The notes below the pieces were generated by a model that saw only the letters and a program-made list of their open reading frames with translations, had not been told where the DNA came from and ran no database searches. Positions 6,206 through 14,601 of a DNA stretch of 50,814 bases are shown here, piece by piece (positions within the stretch are counted from its first letter, which is position 1; the number at the start of each line of letters is the position of its first letter). The stretch comes from an uncultured Flavobacteriales bacterium (GTDB taxonomy: Bacteria; Bacteroidota; Bacteroidia; Flavobacteriales_D; Crocinitomicaceae), in contig CAJWRM010000002.1 of NCBI GenBank assembly GCA_913046365.1, forward strand, positions 1 to 50,814. Reading direction: 5' to 3'. The translations under genes and the position numbers were made by a program.

Positions 6206-9097
6206 TTACAAATTGATTCTAAACCTTATCGAACCTGAAACCCCTGGTGATAGCTGTGAAAAGAATTGGTTTTGTGCATTGTAAGATTCAAATACACTTT
6301 CGCGTTTATCATTCAAACAATTGGAGACTTTAACGCCTATACTGTACATCTCGTCTTTACCAAAGGCCTTATTGAAATTAAAGTTCAAGCTATGAAATGG
6401 GACACTGTAAATATCGGGTCGGTCAACAATACCTGCGAACTGCAATGTTTTCCCTTGGACGTTGTAAAATAGACCTGCTTGAAAGTTGCTAAAAAATCCA
6501 TTCTCCGCACCATTAAAAGAAAAACCACCATTTATGATGTAGGGTGCTTGGCCAGCCATCTTTCTGAAGGTTTCGATTACCTGCCCTGTTCTTGCGTTAG
6601 CCACGCGGCTGTCATATTCTGTTTGGCTTAGGTCAATTCGAGAATCCACAACCGTAACATTTAACACAAAATCAAATGCCTCTGTCTTCTCACTCATCCA
6701 GCTTAGATTTTCACGAATCTCGAACTCTCCTCCAAGTACTTGTCCGTCGCCTACATTTCTTGGCTGAAAAGCACCTGGTTGTGTAGCGTACTGAATAATT
6801 TCAATAGGATTAATAAACTTTTTGTAAAAGGCGCTGATAGAAACTGTACGTCCTTTACTAGGGAACACCTCCCATCTGAAATCAATGTTATGTATATCTG
6901 TACTCGTCAATTCTCCATCCCAATAAACAATTCCTGTCGCGTTATCTGCATCCTGAAATAATCCACCAACAAAGGTTCTACCTGTGATTGGGTCAAAAAT
7001 TTCAGCATATGAAAGCTCCTTGAATGACGGTCGAGCGATGGTTCTCCCATAGGCTACTCTAAAATTTTGATTTTCCGTCACCGAATAGACCAAGTTCAAA
7101 GCTGGAAATATCCCTAGGTTTTCAAGAACTTTTTCATTGTTCAAAACATTTGTCCCCAATTGATCCTGACCTGTATATTTATGTGTGTAATACTCAGCTC
7201 TTATGCCGACGATCGATTTAAATTTCTTTCCGATCGTCATTTCATTCGACACATATCCTGAAGCATTACTTATATTCGAATTAAAGGTATTTGGGTTGTT
7301 GGGTAAAAAAGGTGTGTCAATAGTTGTTCCCTGCTGGGGGTTACCGAGATAAGGCCATAGATTTTCATCTTGAAACAATTCGTCTGGATCTCCTGTAAGC
7401 GGAATATTACCTCTTACATTGACTTGAAAATTCTTTATTGAAAAGTCTCTTTGCTTGTAGGTATAGCCTGTACCAATTTTTAAGTATGCTTTGTTTCCAA
7501 ATGCGATGTAGGTTTTCTTTCCAGCGATAATTGCAACACCGTTGATTTCTGAAAGATCTCTCCATATACGCTCTGGAAAGCCTGATTCAGAGCTAATTCT
7601 TACGCCGCCTTCGTTTACATTTTCGTATCTTGTAAAACGAATGTCTGGATCCTTAATTCTAGAGAATGTGGGTGAGAGCTTCCATTCTAGGTCCCAATTT
7701 TTTTCTTCGAGTTTATATTTTGCCGCAATGTGAAGATTTGTGAGAGATTTTTGGCTGTAGGATAGATTATGTTGGTATCCCGTAAAGTATGCGCCTTCAT
7801 CATTATTGATGAAATCAAAAATACCCGCACTTGATTCGCCATTTTGAAGGTGCATCGCCGTAATGCTGTATTTTGCCTTTAGTGTTTTTACTGCAAACCC
7901 GGCAAGCGAGCTAAGCATTACTGTATTTACACCATAATTACCTTTTTGATATTCAAGCGTATCCATTTCTGTTTTGTCTGGATCCCCTGGGAGTCCATAC
8001 CTCGCAAATAATGCATCTCTGTAAAATTCAGTATTGTTTCTGTAATTCAGCATAAAATTGTAGGCGATGGTTCTTTTTTCTTTTTTGATTTGATTCCCAA
8101 AATTCATTGCCAAACCACCATCTAAAAAACTTTGTGATTCCTTTGCTGCAAGCGTTTTATTGAAGGAATTTAAAATATCTGCATAACGATCTGCTGCTGC
8201 TGTATTGCTACCAAGTGTTTGTACAAAGGACGGGATATTTGTTTCTGCTGGAATTTCTCTTGTTCCATCATCAAAACCTAGAAAATCAAGCTTACCACCT
8301 TCATAGTCGAGATAATCACTTCGTAAATGGAAATTTGGATTATATCCTGTCCGAATAGAAATGCTTTGTGTTTTTTGATTTGGAAAGCTGGCGAGCTCAA
8401 TATTTACAAGTCCTCCTGTAAAATCTGCCGGAAGCTCAGCACTGAACGTTTTATTAACAACCATGTTGTCAATTAGCGAGGTAGGGAAGATATCCATTTG
8501 TAGCGTATTCCGATCAGGATCCAGCCCTGGAATATCTAAACCATTTAAAATGGTTTTATTGTATCTGTCTCCAATTCCTCGAATAAAAATATATTTTCCA
8601 TTGGCCACCGAGATGCCTGGCACTCTCCGCATGGCAGAGGCAGCATCTGAGTCACCTGTTTTTCTAAAACTTGAAGCAGAAATTCCATCAATCATATTTG
8701 CCGATTTCAGTTTCATGCGAAGAATCGCATTTTCTGTATTTTTTTTGTACTCTGCTTGCACAGTGACCTCTCCAAATTCTGTCACTTGCGCCTGCAATTC
8801 CGTATTTTCAACAAGGGTCACTTTTTCTGCTGTCACCTCGACACCATTTATTGCTGTATTGTTATAGGAATACATGGAGAAAATAAGATTGTATGAACCA
8901 ACTGGCATAGTAATCTCAAACTTTCCATCAAGATCTGAGAACGCTCCTTTATTTAATCCTTCCACTTGAATTTTTACCATGGGTAAGGATTCTCCTGTAG
9001 ACCCGTCAATAACGGATCCTCTTATGATGCCACTTTGTCCAAATACAGCATAAGAACTAGAAATGATTAAGATCAATAATAAATAAAGTTTTCTCAT
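6206..9097 (-). CDS. TonB-dependent outer-membrane receptor
   Basis: I place the start at the ATG at 9097 because it gives a signal peptide (MRKLYLLLILIISSSYAVFG) and the frame upstream runs through an intercistronic hairpin. The 963-residue protein begins with a carboxypeptidase-regulatory-like domain (about 20-105; 'GIIRGSVIDGSTGESLPMVK'), then a plug with 'MRRVPGISV' and 'IFIRGIGDRYNKTILNGLDI', and a large beta barrel ending in 'RFRINL' with a terminal hydrophobic residue. Such receptors import a ligand using TonB energy. The partner is the beta-helix lipoprotein encoded just upstream, not a SusD protein. A phosphate-related ligand is inferred only from the neighbouring Na/Pi transporter and shared repeat motifs. 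Confidence 0.9.
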   Translation of the reverse strand: MRKLYLLLILIISSSYAVFGQSGIIRGSVIDGSTGESLPMVKIQVEGLNKGAFSDLDGKFEITMPVGSYNLIFSMYSYNNTAINGVEVTAEKVTLVENTELQAQVTEFGEVTVQAEYKKNTENAILRMKLKSANMIDGISASSFRKTGDSDAASAMRRVPGISVANGKYIFIRGIGDRYNKTILNGLDIPGLDPDRNTLQMDIFPTSLIDNMVVNKTFSAELPADFTGGLVNIELASFPNQKTQSISIRTGYNPNFHLRSDYLDYEGGKLDFLGFDDGTREIPAETNIPSFVQTLGSNTAAADRYADILNSFNKTLAAKESQSFLDGGLAMNFGNQIKKEKRTIAYNFMLNYRNNTEFYRDALFARYGLPGDPDKTEMDTLEYQKGNYGVNTVMLSSLAGFAVKTLKAKYSITAMHLQNGESSAGIFDFINNDEGAYFTGYQHNLSYSQKSLTNLHIAAKYKLEEKNWDLEWKLSPTFSRIKDPDIRFTRYENVNEGGVRISSESGFPERIWRDLSEINGVAIIAGKKTYIAFGNKAYLKIGTGYTYKQRDFSIKNFQVNVRGNIPLTGDPDELFQDENLWPYLGNPQQGTTIDTPFLPNNPNTFNSNISNASGYVSNEMTIGKKFKSIVGIRAEYYTHKYTGQDQLGTNVLNNEKVLENLGIFPALNLVYSVTENQNFRVAYGRTIARPSFKELSYAEIFDPITGRTFVGGLFQDADNATGIVYWDGELTSTDIHNIDFRWEVFPSKGRTVSISAFYKKFINPIEIIQYATQPGAFQPRNVGDGQVLGGEFEIRENLSWMSEKTEAFDFVLNVTVVDSRIDLSQTEYDSRVANARTGQVIETFRKMAGQAPYIINGGFSFNGAENGFFSNFQAGLFYNVQGKTLQFAGIVDRPDIYSVPFHSLNFNFNKAFGKDEMYSIGVKVSNCLNDKRESVFESYNAQNQFFSQLSPGVSGSIRFRINL

Positions 9098-9117
9098 TTT
9101 ATTTTTTTTACAAAGAA

Positions 9118-9144
9118 GCACCCGTGCCAAGGTGGAACGGGTGC
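9118..9144 (-). promoter_or_regulatory. intercistronic hairpin between lipoprotein and receptor genes
   Basis: A perfect 8-bp GC-rich stem (GCACCCGT at 9118-9125 with ACGGGTGC at 9137-9144) and an 11-base loop sit in the 77-base gap between the two genes. No T run follows on the minus strand, so it is not a standard terminator. It could stabilise the upstream message or set the lipoprotein:receptor ratio. Confidence 0.55.
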
Positions 9145-9174
9145 CGCAAATGTAGTTAATTATCTTTTCTTCTT

Positions 9175-10395
9175 TTAGAATCCTGAGAGGTTTCCTGATA
9201 AACCAGCCCATGTCCATCCGATCAACACTGAAGCATCAGCACCAACCGTATTTGCTCCTTCAGCGACTTCAGTTGTAAAGGCATCTGATCCATCTTTAAA
9301 GAAGTCAGTTAATACGCCTCCAGCAGGAAGTGTTACTTGAAAATTTGAGGCATCTAAAAATCCATCAGCCGTTGGCACTTGATCAAAATCTTGACCGTCA
9401 GCAACACCAAAGAAATACTGATTAGTAAATACCAAGTTTGAATTGTCATCTAAATCAACCAATCCTTGTGCTCCACCAGCGTATGTCGTTCCGTTGGTAA
9501 TGGTATGCGTTCCTGAAGCTGAACCTTCTGGTCCGTCAAGCTCAAAGCACTCATCACCCGGATTAACTACAATAAAGTTGTCAAGTGTTCCTGACCAAGC
9601 TTGGTCTGTATCAATGGCATCATCTCCAGCATTCCATACTAAAGCGTTTGAAACATTAACGGTACCTCCAAAAAATTCTATTCCATCATCTTGATTTCCT
9701 ACAACCTCAATGTTTGAAACAGTTGTTCCTGATCCAACTCCACCAAGTGTAAGTCCATTGATTTCGTTTCCTTCACCAATGTTTGCTCCACCGTGACGAA
9801 TAGAAACGTAAGTAATAGAACCTGAATTATCAGCTGCGTCAGAACCTCCGTAAAGGCCATTTGCATCTGATGGCGGAACTCCTTCAATTTGAATCGCATC
9901 AGAGGCTGCAGAAATTGGCGCGTAACCCAATACAATTAAACCACCCCAAAGACCATTTAGTGTCGGGTCTAAATTTGGACTTACTTTTTCACCGGGCATA
10001 ATTTCATCAGCTACAGATGTAAAGATAATAGGAGCATCTGCGGTTCCATTAGCAAAAAGCTTACCACCTCTTGCGATCAAAAGAGCAGTGGCGTTTGCAC
10101 CTGTTCCAGCTTGTCCTTTAATGATAGTTCCAGCTTCGATAGTTAATTCTGCCCCAGCCTCAACAGCTACACGGCTTGCTAATACATAAACGTTATCGGC
10201 GGTCCATGTTGTATTCGTAGTGATGTTGCTCGCAACAGTTACAGTTGTTTCATCGGGTGCATCAACACAAGAACCGTCGTCTTTTTCAGCTTCAGAATCA
10301 TAGTTAATAGCAGTAGGATCTGTACATCCTTTCTTTTTACAGCTTGTTACCGCCACTAGCGATGCAACGGCAAAAAATAGAATTGTCTTTTTCAT
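9175..10395 (-). CDS. beta-helix lipoprotein, partner of the TonB receptor
   Basis: A protein of 406 residues. The N-terminus is a lipoprotein signal with Cys19 in 'VAVTSCKKKGC', followed by the short Bacteroidota motif 'GCTDPTAINYDS' ending in 'DDGSC'. From about residue 60 on there are repeated short strands with Gly/Asn/Asp turns ('ELTIEAGTIIKG', 'ANIGEGNEINGLTLGG', 'VEVVGNQDDGIEFFGGTVNV'-like) that indicate a right-handed parallel beta-helix. It probably sits on the outer-membrane surface and presents ligand to the receptor encoded downstream, taking the place a SusD protein has elsewhere. Ligand unknown. Upstream lie hexamer repeats at 10450-10477. Confidence 0.8.
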   Translation of the reverse strand: MKKTILFFAVASLVAVTSCKKKGCTDPTAINYDSEAEKDDGSCVDAPDETTVTVASNITTNTTWTADNVYVLASRVAVEAGAELTIEAGTIIKGQAGTGANATALLIARGGKLFANGTADAPIIFTSVADEIMPGEKVSPNLDPTLNGLWGGLIVLGYAPISAASDAIQIEGVPPSDANGLYGGSDAADNSGSITYVSIRHGGANIGEGNEINGLTLGGVGSGTTVSNIEVVGNQDDGIEFFGGTVNVSNALVWNAGDDAIDTDQAWSGTLDNFIVVNPGDECFELDGPEGSASGTHTITNGTTYAGGAQGLVDLDDNSNLVFTNQYFFGVADGQDFDQVPTADGFLDASNFQVTLPAGGVLTDFFKDGSDAFTTEVAEGANTVGADASVLIGWTWAGLSGNLSGF

Positions 10396-10449
10396 TTTTT
10401 TATTTTTTCATTTGTTTGGTGCAAAATTGAGGATTCATTGGAAACACTG

Positions 10450-10477
10450 AATTAATTTCAGGTTACCGTTTAGTTAA
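10450..10477 (-). promoter_or_regulatory. candidate Pho-box-like direct repeats for the lipoprotein/receptor operon
   Basis: On the minus strand three hexamers, TTAACT, GTAACC and TTAATT, are separated by exactly 5 bases each (11-bp period). The last ends 20 bases before a -7-like CAATTTTG that lacks a TTG -33 element. Response regulators of the PhoB/PhoP type bind tandem half-sites of this spacing. The background is AT-rich, so chance is not excluded. Confidence 0.4.
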
Positions 10478-10718
10478 AAAAAAGAGGAAATTAGGTAACA
10501 TTGAGTTAATATTAAGTCTAACAGGCTTGTTTTGGCTTGGAGAAAGAGAAGTTCTAAAGAAGTGAAATCTTGATGATTGAACCTTTAAGTGATTGAGCCT
10601 TTGAAGCATTATCCTTGTTATAAAAAAAGCACGACTTTAAAAGATTACATTAGCAAGTAGACCGATTGCTGGACAAAAAAAATTAAATCCTAATTTCTTC
10701 ATAAAAGATATGAATTAT

Positions 10719-10746
10719 TTAAAATTAAATTAACTTAGACTTAATC
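10719..10746 (+). promoter_or_regulatory. candidate Pho-box-like direct repeats for the small lipoprotein
   Basis: TTAAAA, TTAACT and TTAATC occur with 5-base spacers (11-bp period). The middle hexamer ends 21 bases before the -7 element at 10757, the same geometry as the minus-strand set at 10450-10477. Confidence 0.3.
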
Positions 10747-10756
10747 TTGAAATACT

Positions 10757-10764
10757 TAAATTTG
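10757..10764 (+). promoter_or_regulatory. -7 promoter element of the small lipoprotein gene
   Basis: TAAATTTG matches TAnnTTTG exactly, 18 bases before the chosen ATG at 10783. There is a TTA but no TTG at the -33 position, which fits an activator-dependent promoter. Confidence 0.45.
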
Positions 10765-10782
10765 CCATCAAAATTTAATTAT

Positions 10783-11127
10783 ATGAAACCACTATTGATT
10801 CTCGTTTTATTTTCCGTCCTATTTTCTTCATGCGCAACAACAGAATCTTTCACTTTTACAGAGGAAGAAATGAAGAACTCAGGATTTTCAGAACAAGGCT
10901 GGAGTATTTTAAAAGATGGAAAAGCCATTGCGAAGATTGAATCTATGGAATGGGAGTTTTTTGAGGAGAAGTTGTATCAAGAAATTTCAGTAACGCTCAT
11001 CGATTATCAATATTCAAATTATGATGAAATGAAGATGCTAATGAAGTATATCCATACCAAGCATCCGAAATCGAAGATTGAAATCAATGAAGACCCTCAT
11101 TTTAAGGAAAACCAAGAAGGCGAATAG
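10783..11127 (+). CDS. small lipoprotein of unknown function
   Basis: The ATG at 10783 gives a lipoprotein signal (MKPLLILVLFSVLFSSCAT, Cys17); the in-frame TTG at 10747 is rejected because it lies upstream of the -7 element. The mature part is about 98 residues, acidic and lysine-rich, with 'SEQGWSILKDGKAIAKIESM' and 'DEMKMLMKYIHTKHPKSKIE'. I do not recognise a family. It lies 173 bases before the Na/phosphate cotransporter on the same strand, and both promoters carry similar hexamer repeats, so a phosphate-linked role is conceivable. Confidence 0.6.
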   Translation: MKPLLILVLFSVLFSSCATTESFTFTEEEMKNSGFSEQGWSILKDGKAIAKIESMEWEFFEEKLYQEISVTLIDYQYSNYDEMKMLMKYIHTKHPKSKIEINEDPHFKENQEGE

Positions 11128-11232
11128 ACCTTTCTCGAGCTTTGACCATCCCATCTAAAATGTTGATGCTGTTTTAACCATCAATAAAGCTTTTCTAATT
11201 CGAGTATGACCTGCAGCTATAATTGGTAAATG

Positions 11233-11249
11233 TTAATAATAATTTAACA
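11233..11249 (+). promoter_or_regulatory. candidate Pho-box-like repeat / dyad before the Na/Pi cotransporter
   Basis: TTAATA (11233-11238) and TTAACA (11244-11249) are 5 bases apart. The same bases also form a perfect inverted repeat, ATGTTAA at 11230-11236 with TTAACAT at 11244-11250. A degenerate third position (11255-11260) would end 19 bases before the -7 element. Confidence 0.4.
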
Positions 11250-11279
11250 TCTGGATAGCCTTAATTGGAATACTAATTA

Positions 11280-11287
11280 TAGATTTG
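11280..11287 (+). promoter_or_regulatory. -7 promoter element of the Na/Pi cotransporter gene
   Basis: TAGATTTG matches TAnnTTTG exactly, 13 bases before the ATG at 11301. No correctly spaced TTG is present, so an activator is likely needed. Confidence 0.5.
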
Positions 11288-11300
11288 TTAAAAATTACGT

Positions 11301-13004
11301 ATGAGTTTTGGTCTTTATGAGTTCCTCTCTTTAATCGGAGCCCTCGGTCTTTTTATTTTCGGAATGAAAATAATGAGTGATGGAATTCAGAAATTCGCTG
11401 GGGACCAAATGCGCTCAATCCTTCGAAAGATTACTCAAAATCGAATTGCTGGAATATTTACAGGTTTTGGTACAACGGCAATCATTCAGTCTTCTAGTGC
11501 CACAACAGTAATGATTGTAAGCTTTGTTAACGCTGGTTTATTGTCCTTGCGACAGGCTATAGGCGTTATCATGGGGGCCAATATAGGAACTACAGTTACG
11601 GCATTTCTTTTGTTGGCGTTTGGCTTCGGGAAATTCAGTATTTCAGATTATTCACTTCCGATTATTGCTATTGGCCTTCCGCTATTTTTTATGTCCAATT
11701 CAAAACTCAAATCTTTTGGTGAGTTTCTAATTGGCTTTGCTCTTTTATTTAGAGGTCTTGATGCCCTCAAAGACTTGATGAGTTTTATAAAAGAGGATCC
11801 TACCTTTATAAAAACCGTTATTGAACCACTTGATCAATTTGGCTTTGGCTCTGTCATTATTTTTGTTGGAATAGGAACGCTATTGACAGTTGTGGTTCAG
11901 TCTAGTAGTGCTGCAATGGCAATTACACTTTCACTGTGTGGGGGGCTTAATGGACTTCCTTTGGAATTGGCCGCGGCAATTATTTTGGGTGAAAACATCG
12001 GAACAACGATTACGGCCAATATGGCGGCTATCATTGGAAATGTTCATGCGAAAAGAGCGGCAAGGGCACATTTGTTCTTCAATGTGATTGGCGTATTGTG
12101 GATGCTTGCGATTTTCTATCCTTTTCTCAAGTTTGTGGATTATTTGGTAAGTGAAACTTTTTTCAACGCCCTCATTATTGAGGGTGATTCCGAGTCAACA
12201 ACGCGATGGTCTTTAGCGGTATACCACCTTTCATTTAATATTGTCAATACACTTCTCTTATTGTGGTTTATTCCGCATATTGAGCGATTGGTAGTCCGAA
12301 TATTACCCTCTAAAACTGACGATGATGAAATGTTTCAGCTTAAGTTCTTTTCCTCAACGATTCCTGTCGGAGAGCTTTCTTTATTGGAGGCACAAAGAGA
12401 AGTTGTAAAGCTTGGTAAAATTGTTTCTAGAATGAATACATTTTGTCAGACGATTTTGATGGAAAAAAAGGAATCTGAGTTTAGAAATTACATCGATAGA
12501 ATTGCCAAGTACGAGGATATTACAGATAAAATCGAGGAGGAGGTTGCGAGTTATTTAACCAAGGTGTCTCAAAATGAGCTTAGTGAGCGAACTTCTGAAA
12601 AGATACGTGCGATGCTTAGTATGGTCGGTGATATGGAGCGAATTGCAGATATTTACTATCAGATCTCGAAAACGACAGAACGAAAGCGCAAAAATAAAAT
12701 TTGGTTTACCCCAGAGCAAAGAGAACGATTGCTTGAAATGTATTCGTTGATGAATCAGGTACTTGAAAACATGTGCAAGAATTTAGAGATGCGCTATTCT
12801 GAGGTGGAACTTACCGAGGCAAAAAAGCTTGAGAAAAGTCTCAACAAGCTGCGCAAAGAAATTCGAAAGGAGCATTTTACAAATGTAGAAAAAGGGGAGT
12901 ATCGGTATGACAATGCCGCAATCTATAGCGATTTGTTTAACTCATTAGAGAAGATTGGTGACCATGCAATCAGCGTGACGCAATCTATAACAGGTGAAGC
13001 TTAA
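11301..13004 (+). CDS. Na/phosphate cotransporter with PhoU-like C-terminal domain
   Basis: Sodium-driven inorganic phosphate transporter of the NptA/PNaS type, 567 residues. Two inverted-repeat membrane units each carry the diagnostic QSSS motif: 'TTAIIQSSSATTVMIV' (residues 63-66) and 'VVVQSSSAAMAI' (200-203). Each is followed by a Gly-rich 'IGVIMGANIGTTVT' or 'LGENIGTTITANMA' helix. About eight to ten membrane helices end near residue 330. The remaining 200 residues are helical and charged like PhoU ('MLSMVGDMERIADIYYQIS', 'SLEKIGDHAISVTQSI'). Import direction and regulation by PhoU are family knowledge; specificity for phosphate is inferred. Nearby hexamer repeats suggest starvation control. 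Confidence 0.9.
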   Translation: MSFGLYEFLSLIGALGLFIFGMKIMSDGIQKFAGDQMRSILRKITQNRIAGIFTGFGTTAIIQSSSATTVMIVSFVNAGLLSLRQAIGVIMGANIGTTVTAFLLLAFGFGKFSISDYSLPIIAIGLPLFFMSNSKLKSFGEFLIGFALLFRGLDALKDLMSFIKEDPTFIKTVIEPLDQFGFGSVIIFVGIGTLLTVVVQSSSAAMAITLSLCGGLNGLPLELAAAIILGENIGTTITANMAAIIGNVHAKRAARAHLFFNVIGVLWMLAIFYPFLKFVDYLVSETFFNALIIEGDSESTTRWSLAVYHLSFNIVNTLLLLWFIPHIERLVVRILPSKTDDDEMFQLKFFSSTIPVGELSLLEAQREVVKLGKIVSRMNTFCQTILMEKKESEFRNYIDRIAKYEDITDKIEEEVASYLTKVSQNELSERTSEKIRAMLSMVGDMERIADIYYQISKTTERKRKNKIWFTPEQRERLLEMYSLMNQVLENMCKNLEMRYSEVELTEAKKLEKSLNKLRKEIRKEHFTNVEKGEYRYDNAAIYSDLFNSLEKIGDHAISVTQSITGEA

Positions 13005-13078
13005 ACCCTTTCGAATACCTTCGGTAAAACTTATTTTTTCGTCTTTATTAAAACCCAAAACAATGGTTTGATGAGAGA

Positions 13079-13681
13079 TCAAGGATTAAGAATACCGAAA
13101 GCTAAAATTTCTTCTGCTGTCATGTAGTGAATGTTGTTCGGCCCAGCAGCATTGATGATAAAATAATACAGATTTTCTGCCTCTTGTTGTGAATAACCGA
13201 TACTGGTATAGTAGTCAATATAGATCTCGTGTTCCTCATGTCCAATAGGATATTCTGTGGCAGATGTATTTCCATCACTCCAAGCATGAACCCCTATTTT
13301 GGCTCCCTCGTCCATCGTTCTTGTAGTTCCGGCCAAAAATAAATCTACAGCGCCGGATTCTATTTTAGCATTTGGTGGAAGGTGGATATGAACGTCTTGA
13401 TTATACATCATCATGGCGGCTTTAAAAAGCTCTTCATCATCCCGAGAGCCCGGGCACTTTTCCATAATAGCGTAGCTAATGTTTGGGTATTTATTGAGCA
13501 ACCTTTCTAGCTGATTGTCTACTCTGCTTCCCATATCACCGTTGACAACTACGGTTGTATCATCTAGAATATAAAATGGACCAAATCTTGCCTCATAGCC
13601 TTTTTTACAGCTTCCGATACTAAGGAGCAATGTGCTACAGAAAAAGAGGATAAATGTGGTATGTTTATGTCTTACAATCAA
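13079..13681 (-). CDS. ClpP-fold (COG3904-like) periplasmic lipoprotein
   Basis: No ATG fits the N-terminus. I choose the TTG at 13681 because it overlaps the TGA stop of the upstream gene as TTGA, a classic coupling arrangement; an in-frame TTG at 13696 is the alternative. A lipoprotein signal ends at 'LLSIGSC' (Cys25). The domain is ClpP/crotonase-like: 'VVVNGDMG', 'YAIMEKCPGSRDDEE', then 'IESGAVDLFLAG' with a Ser109 at the ClpP nucleophile position and 'AKIGVHAW' with His132 at the catalytic-histidine position. It may therefore be an active serine peptidase facing the periplasm, but the third residue is not clear. It is the last gene of the sigma-factor operon. Confidence 0.65.
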   Translation of the reverse strand: MIVRHKHTTFILFFCSTLLLSIGSCKKGYEARFGPFYILDDTTVVVNGDMGSRVDNQLERLLNKYPNISYAIMEKCPGSRDDEELFKAAMMMYNQDVHIHLPPNAKIESGAVDLFLAGTTRTMDEGAKIGVHAWSDGNTSATEYPIGHEEHEIYIDYYTSIGYSQQEAENLYYFIINAAGPNNIHYMTAEEILAFGILNP

Positions 13682-14598
13682 AATCCTACATCCCAATAAG
13701 TGAGTGTTCCACCCGCGAAGATTCCCATGCCATTTTCTACGTTAGAGTATACTTGCACAGGCGTGGCAAACGGATTTCCACTTGCTCTTTGATACATATT
13801 AAAGGATTTCAGATAGTTGAAGTACGCTTCGCTGGTGTTGACCAATCTGATTTCTCCAAAGAGCTCTAGGTCTTTTAGCTCAGCATAATTGATCACACTA
13901 AAGGTGAGCGCGTAATCTTCTCCATCAAAATTTTCATCCTTGAGCATTAGGTATAGGTAGGTGTTTTCAAAGCCTCCGAAATTGAATCTATTTACGGTTT
14001 CTACATTAACATCATTGCAAGAAATTTCTAAGGGTTCACGAAACTCGATGGTATCTCCTTCAAATTCATCCCATTCGTCAATCCACGTGCCTTTGACCAA
14101 AACTTCGACCATATAGAAGTTTTCATTTGCAGGCGGGTCTTGAAAGTTTATGGTTGTTTCTAAGATGGTTTGTCCATCGCTATTGGTGCTACTAACCGTA
14201 TCAATACTATTGATCTGAACGGCTGCTGGAATTCTGTTGGTTGCGCTTACGGGCGTATATCCAGGTGCACTCACTTCAATCGTGTAAAGCTCATCTGCGA
14301 CGGGCATTGCACCCGTCGGAGAGGTGTAAAGCCCATCTCCTTGATTGGTAAGTGTGGTAACCTGTACTCCGTTTCCATCAAAAATAGAGACATCTGCGTC
14401 ATTAATGCTCGTATAGCTGGTTGTTTCTAGTACGCCAACGCTTCGACTAATATTGGCTGCCCATAAAGAGTCGTTTGTAAAAAGACTATTGACCACAATT
14501 CTTGGCGCAATATCTTGGGCGTCGAATTCTATTTGTTTTGTACAATTCGTGAACAAAACAAGCGGTATTGCGGATAAAAATAAAATGAGTTTTTTCAT
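13678..14598 (-). CDS. DUF4249 surface lipoprotein, partner of the TonB receptor
   Basis: A protein of 306 residues with a lipoprotein signal (MKKLILFLSAIPLVLFTNC, Cys19). The phrase 'APRIVVNSLFTNDSLWAANI' followed by 'SRSVGVLE', and the later 'YTIEVSAPGYTPVSA' and 'LYLMLKDENFDGEDYAL', are typical of DUF4249, a family that accompanies TonB receptors of the type encoded just upstream. Its start is 3 bases from that receptor's stop, so the two are certainly co-transcribed. It probably binds the ligand at the outer face or gates the receptor, by analogy with SusD-type partners. The ligand is unknown. Confidence 0.85.
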   Translation of the reverse strand: MKKLILFLSAIPLVLFTNCTKQIEFDAQDIAPRIVVNSLFTNDSLWAANISRSVGVLETTSYTSINDADVSIFDGNGVQVTTLTNQGDGLYTSPTGAMPVADELYTIEVSAPGYTPVSATNRIPAAVQINSIDTVSSTNSDGQTILETTINFQDPPANENFYMVEVLVKGTWIDEWDEFEGDTIEFREPLEISCNDVNVETVNRFNFGGFENTYLYLMLKDENFDGEDYALTFSVINYAELKDLELFGEIRLVNTSEAYFNYLKSFNMYQRASGNPFATPVQVYSNVENGMGIFAGGTLTYWDVGF

Positions 14599-14601
14599 GT
14601 T

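Larger units (their letters stand above)
10396..10782. other. 387-bp divergent regulatory region
   Basis: This AT-rich stretch separates the beta-helix lipoprotein (minus) from the small lipoprotein (plus). It contains no ORF I can support. It holds a -7-like CAATTTTG on the minus strand (10422-10429), three sets of 11-bp-period hexamers (10450-10477, 10495-10522, 10719-10746) and TAAATTTG at 10757-10764 on the plus strand. From about 10530 to 10700 I see nothing I can name. Confidence 0.6.

Noticed and set aside
8463-8867. 134-codon plus-strand ORF opposite the TonB receptor
   Set aside because: Antisense to the plug domain of a clear receptor; Ser/Phe-rich shadow translation.
9098-9217. 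40-residue N-terminal extension of the large TonB receptor
   Set aside because: It would put translation through the GC-rich hairpin and hide the signal peptide that starts at the ATG at 9097.
10495-10522. third set of hexamers (GTAACA, TTAATA, TCTAAC) in the divergent region as a separate promoter site
   Set aside because: No -7 element lies at the proper distance on either strand, so I do not list it as its own regulatory site.
13040-13070. possible hairpin after the Na/Pi cotransporter and after the ClpP-fold gene
   Set aside because: Stems are only 4-5 bp and no proper T run follows on either strand.
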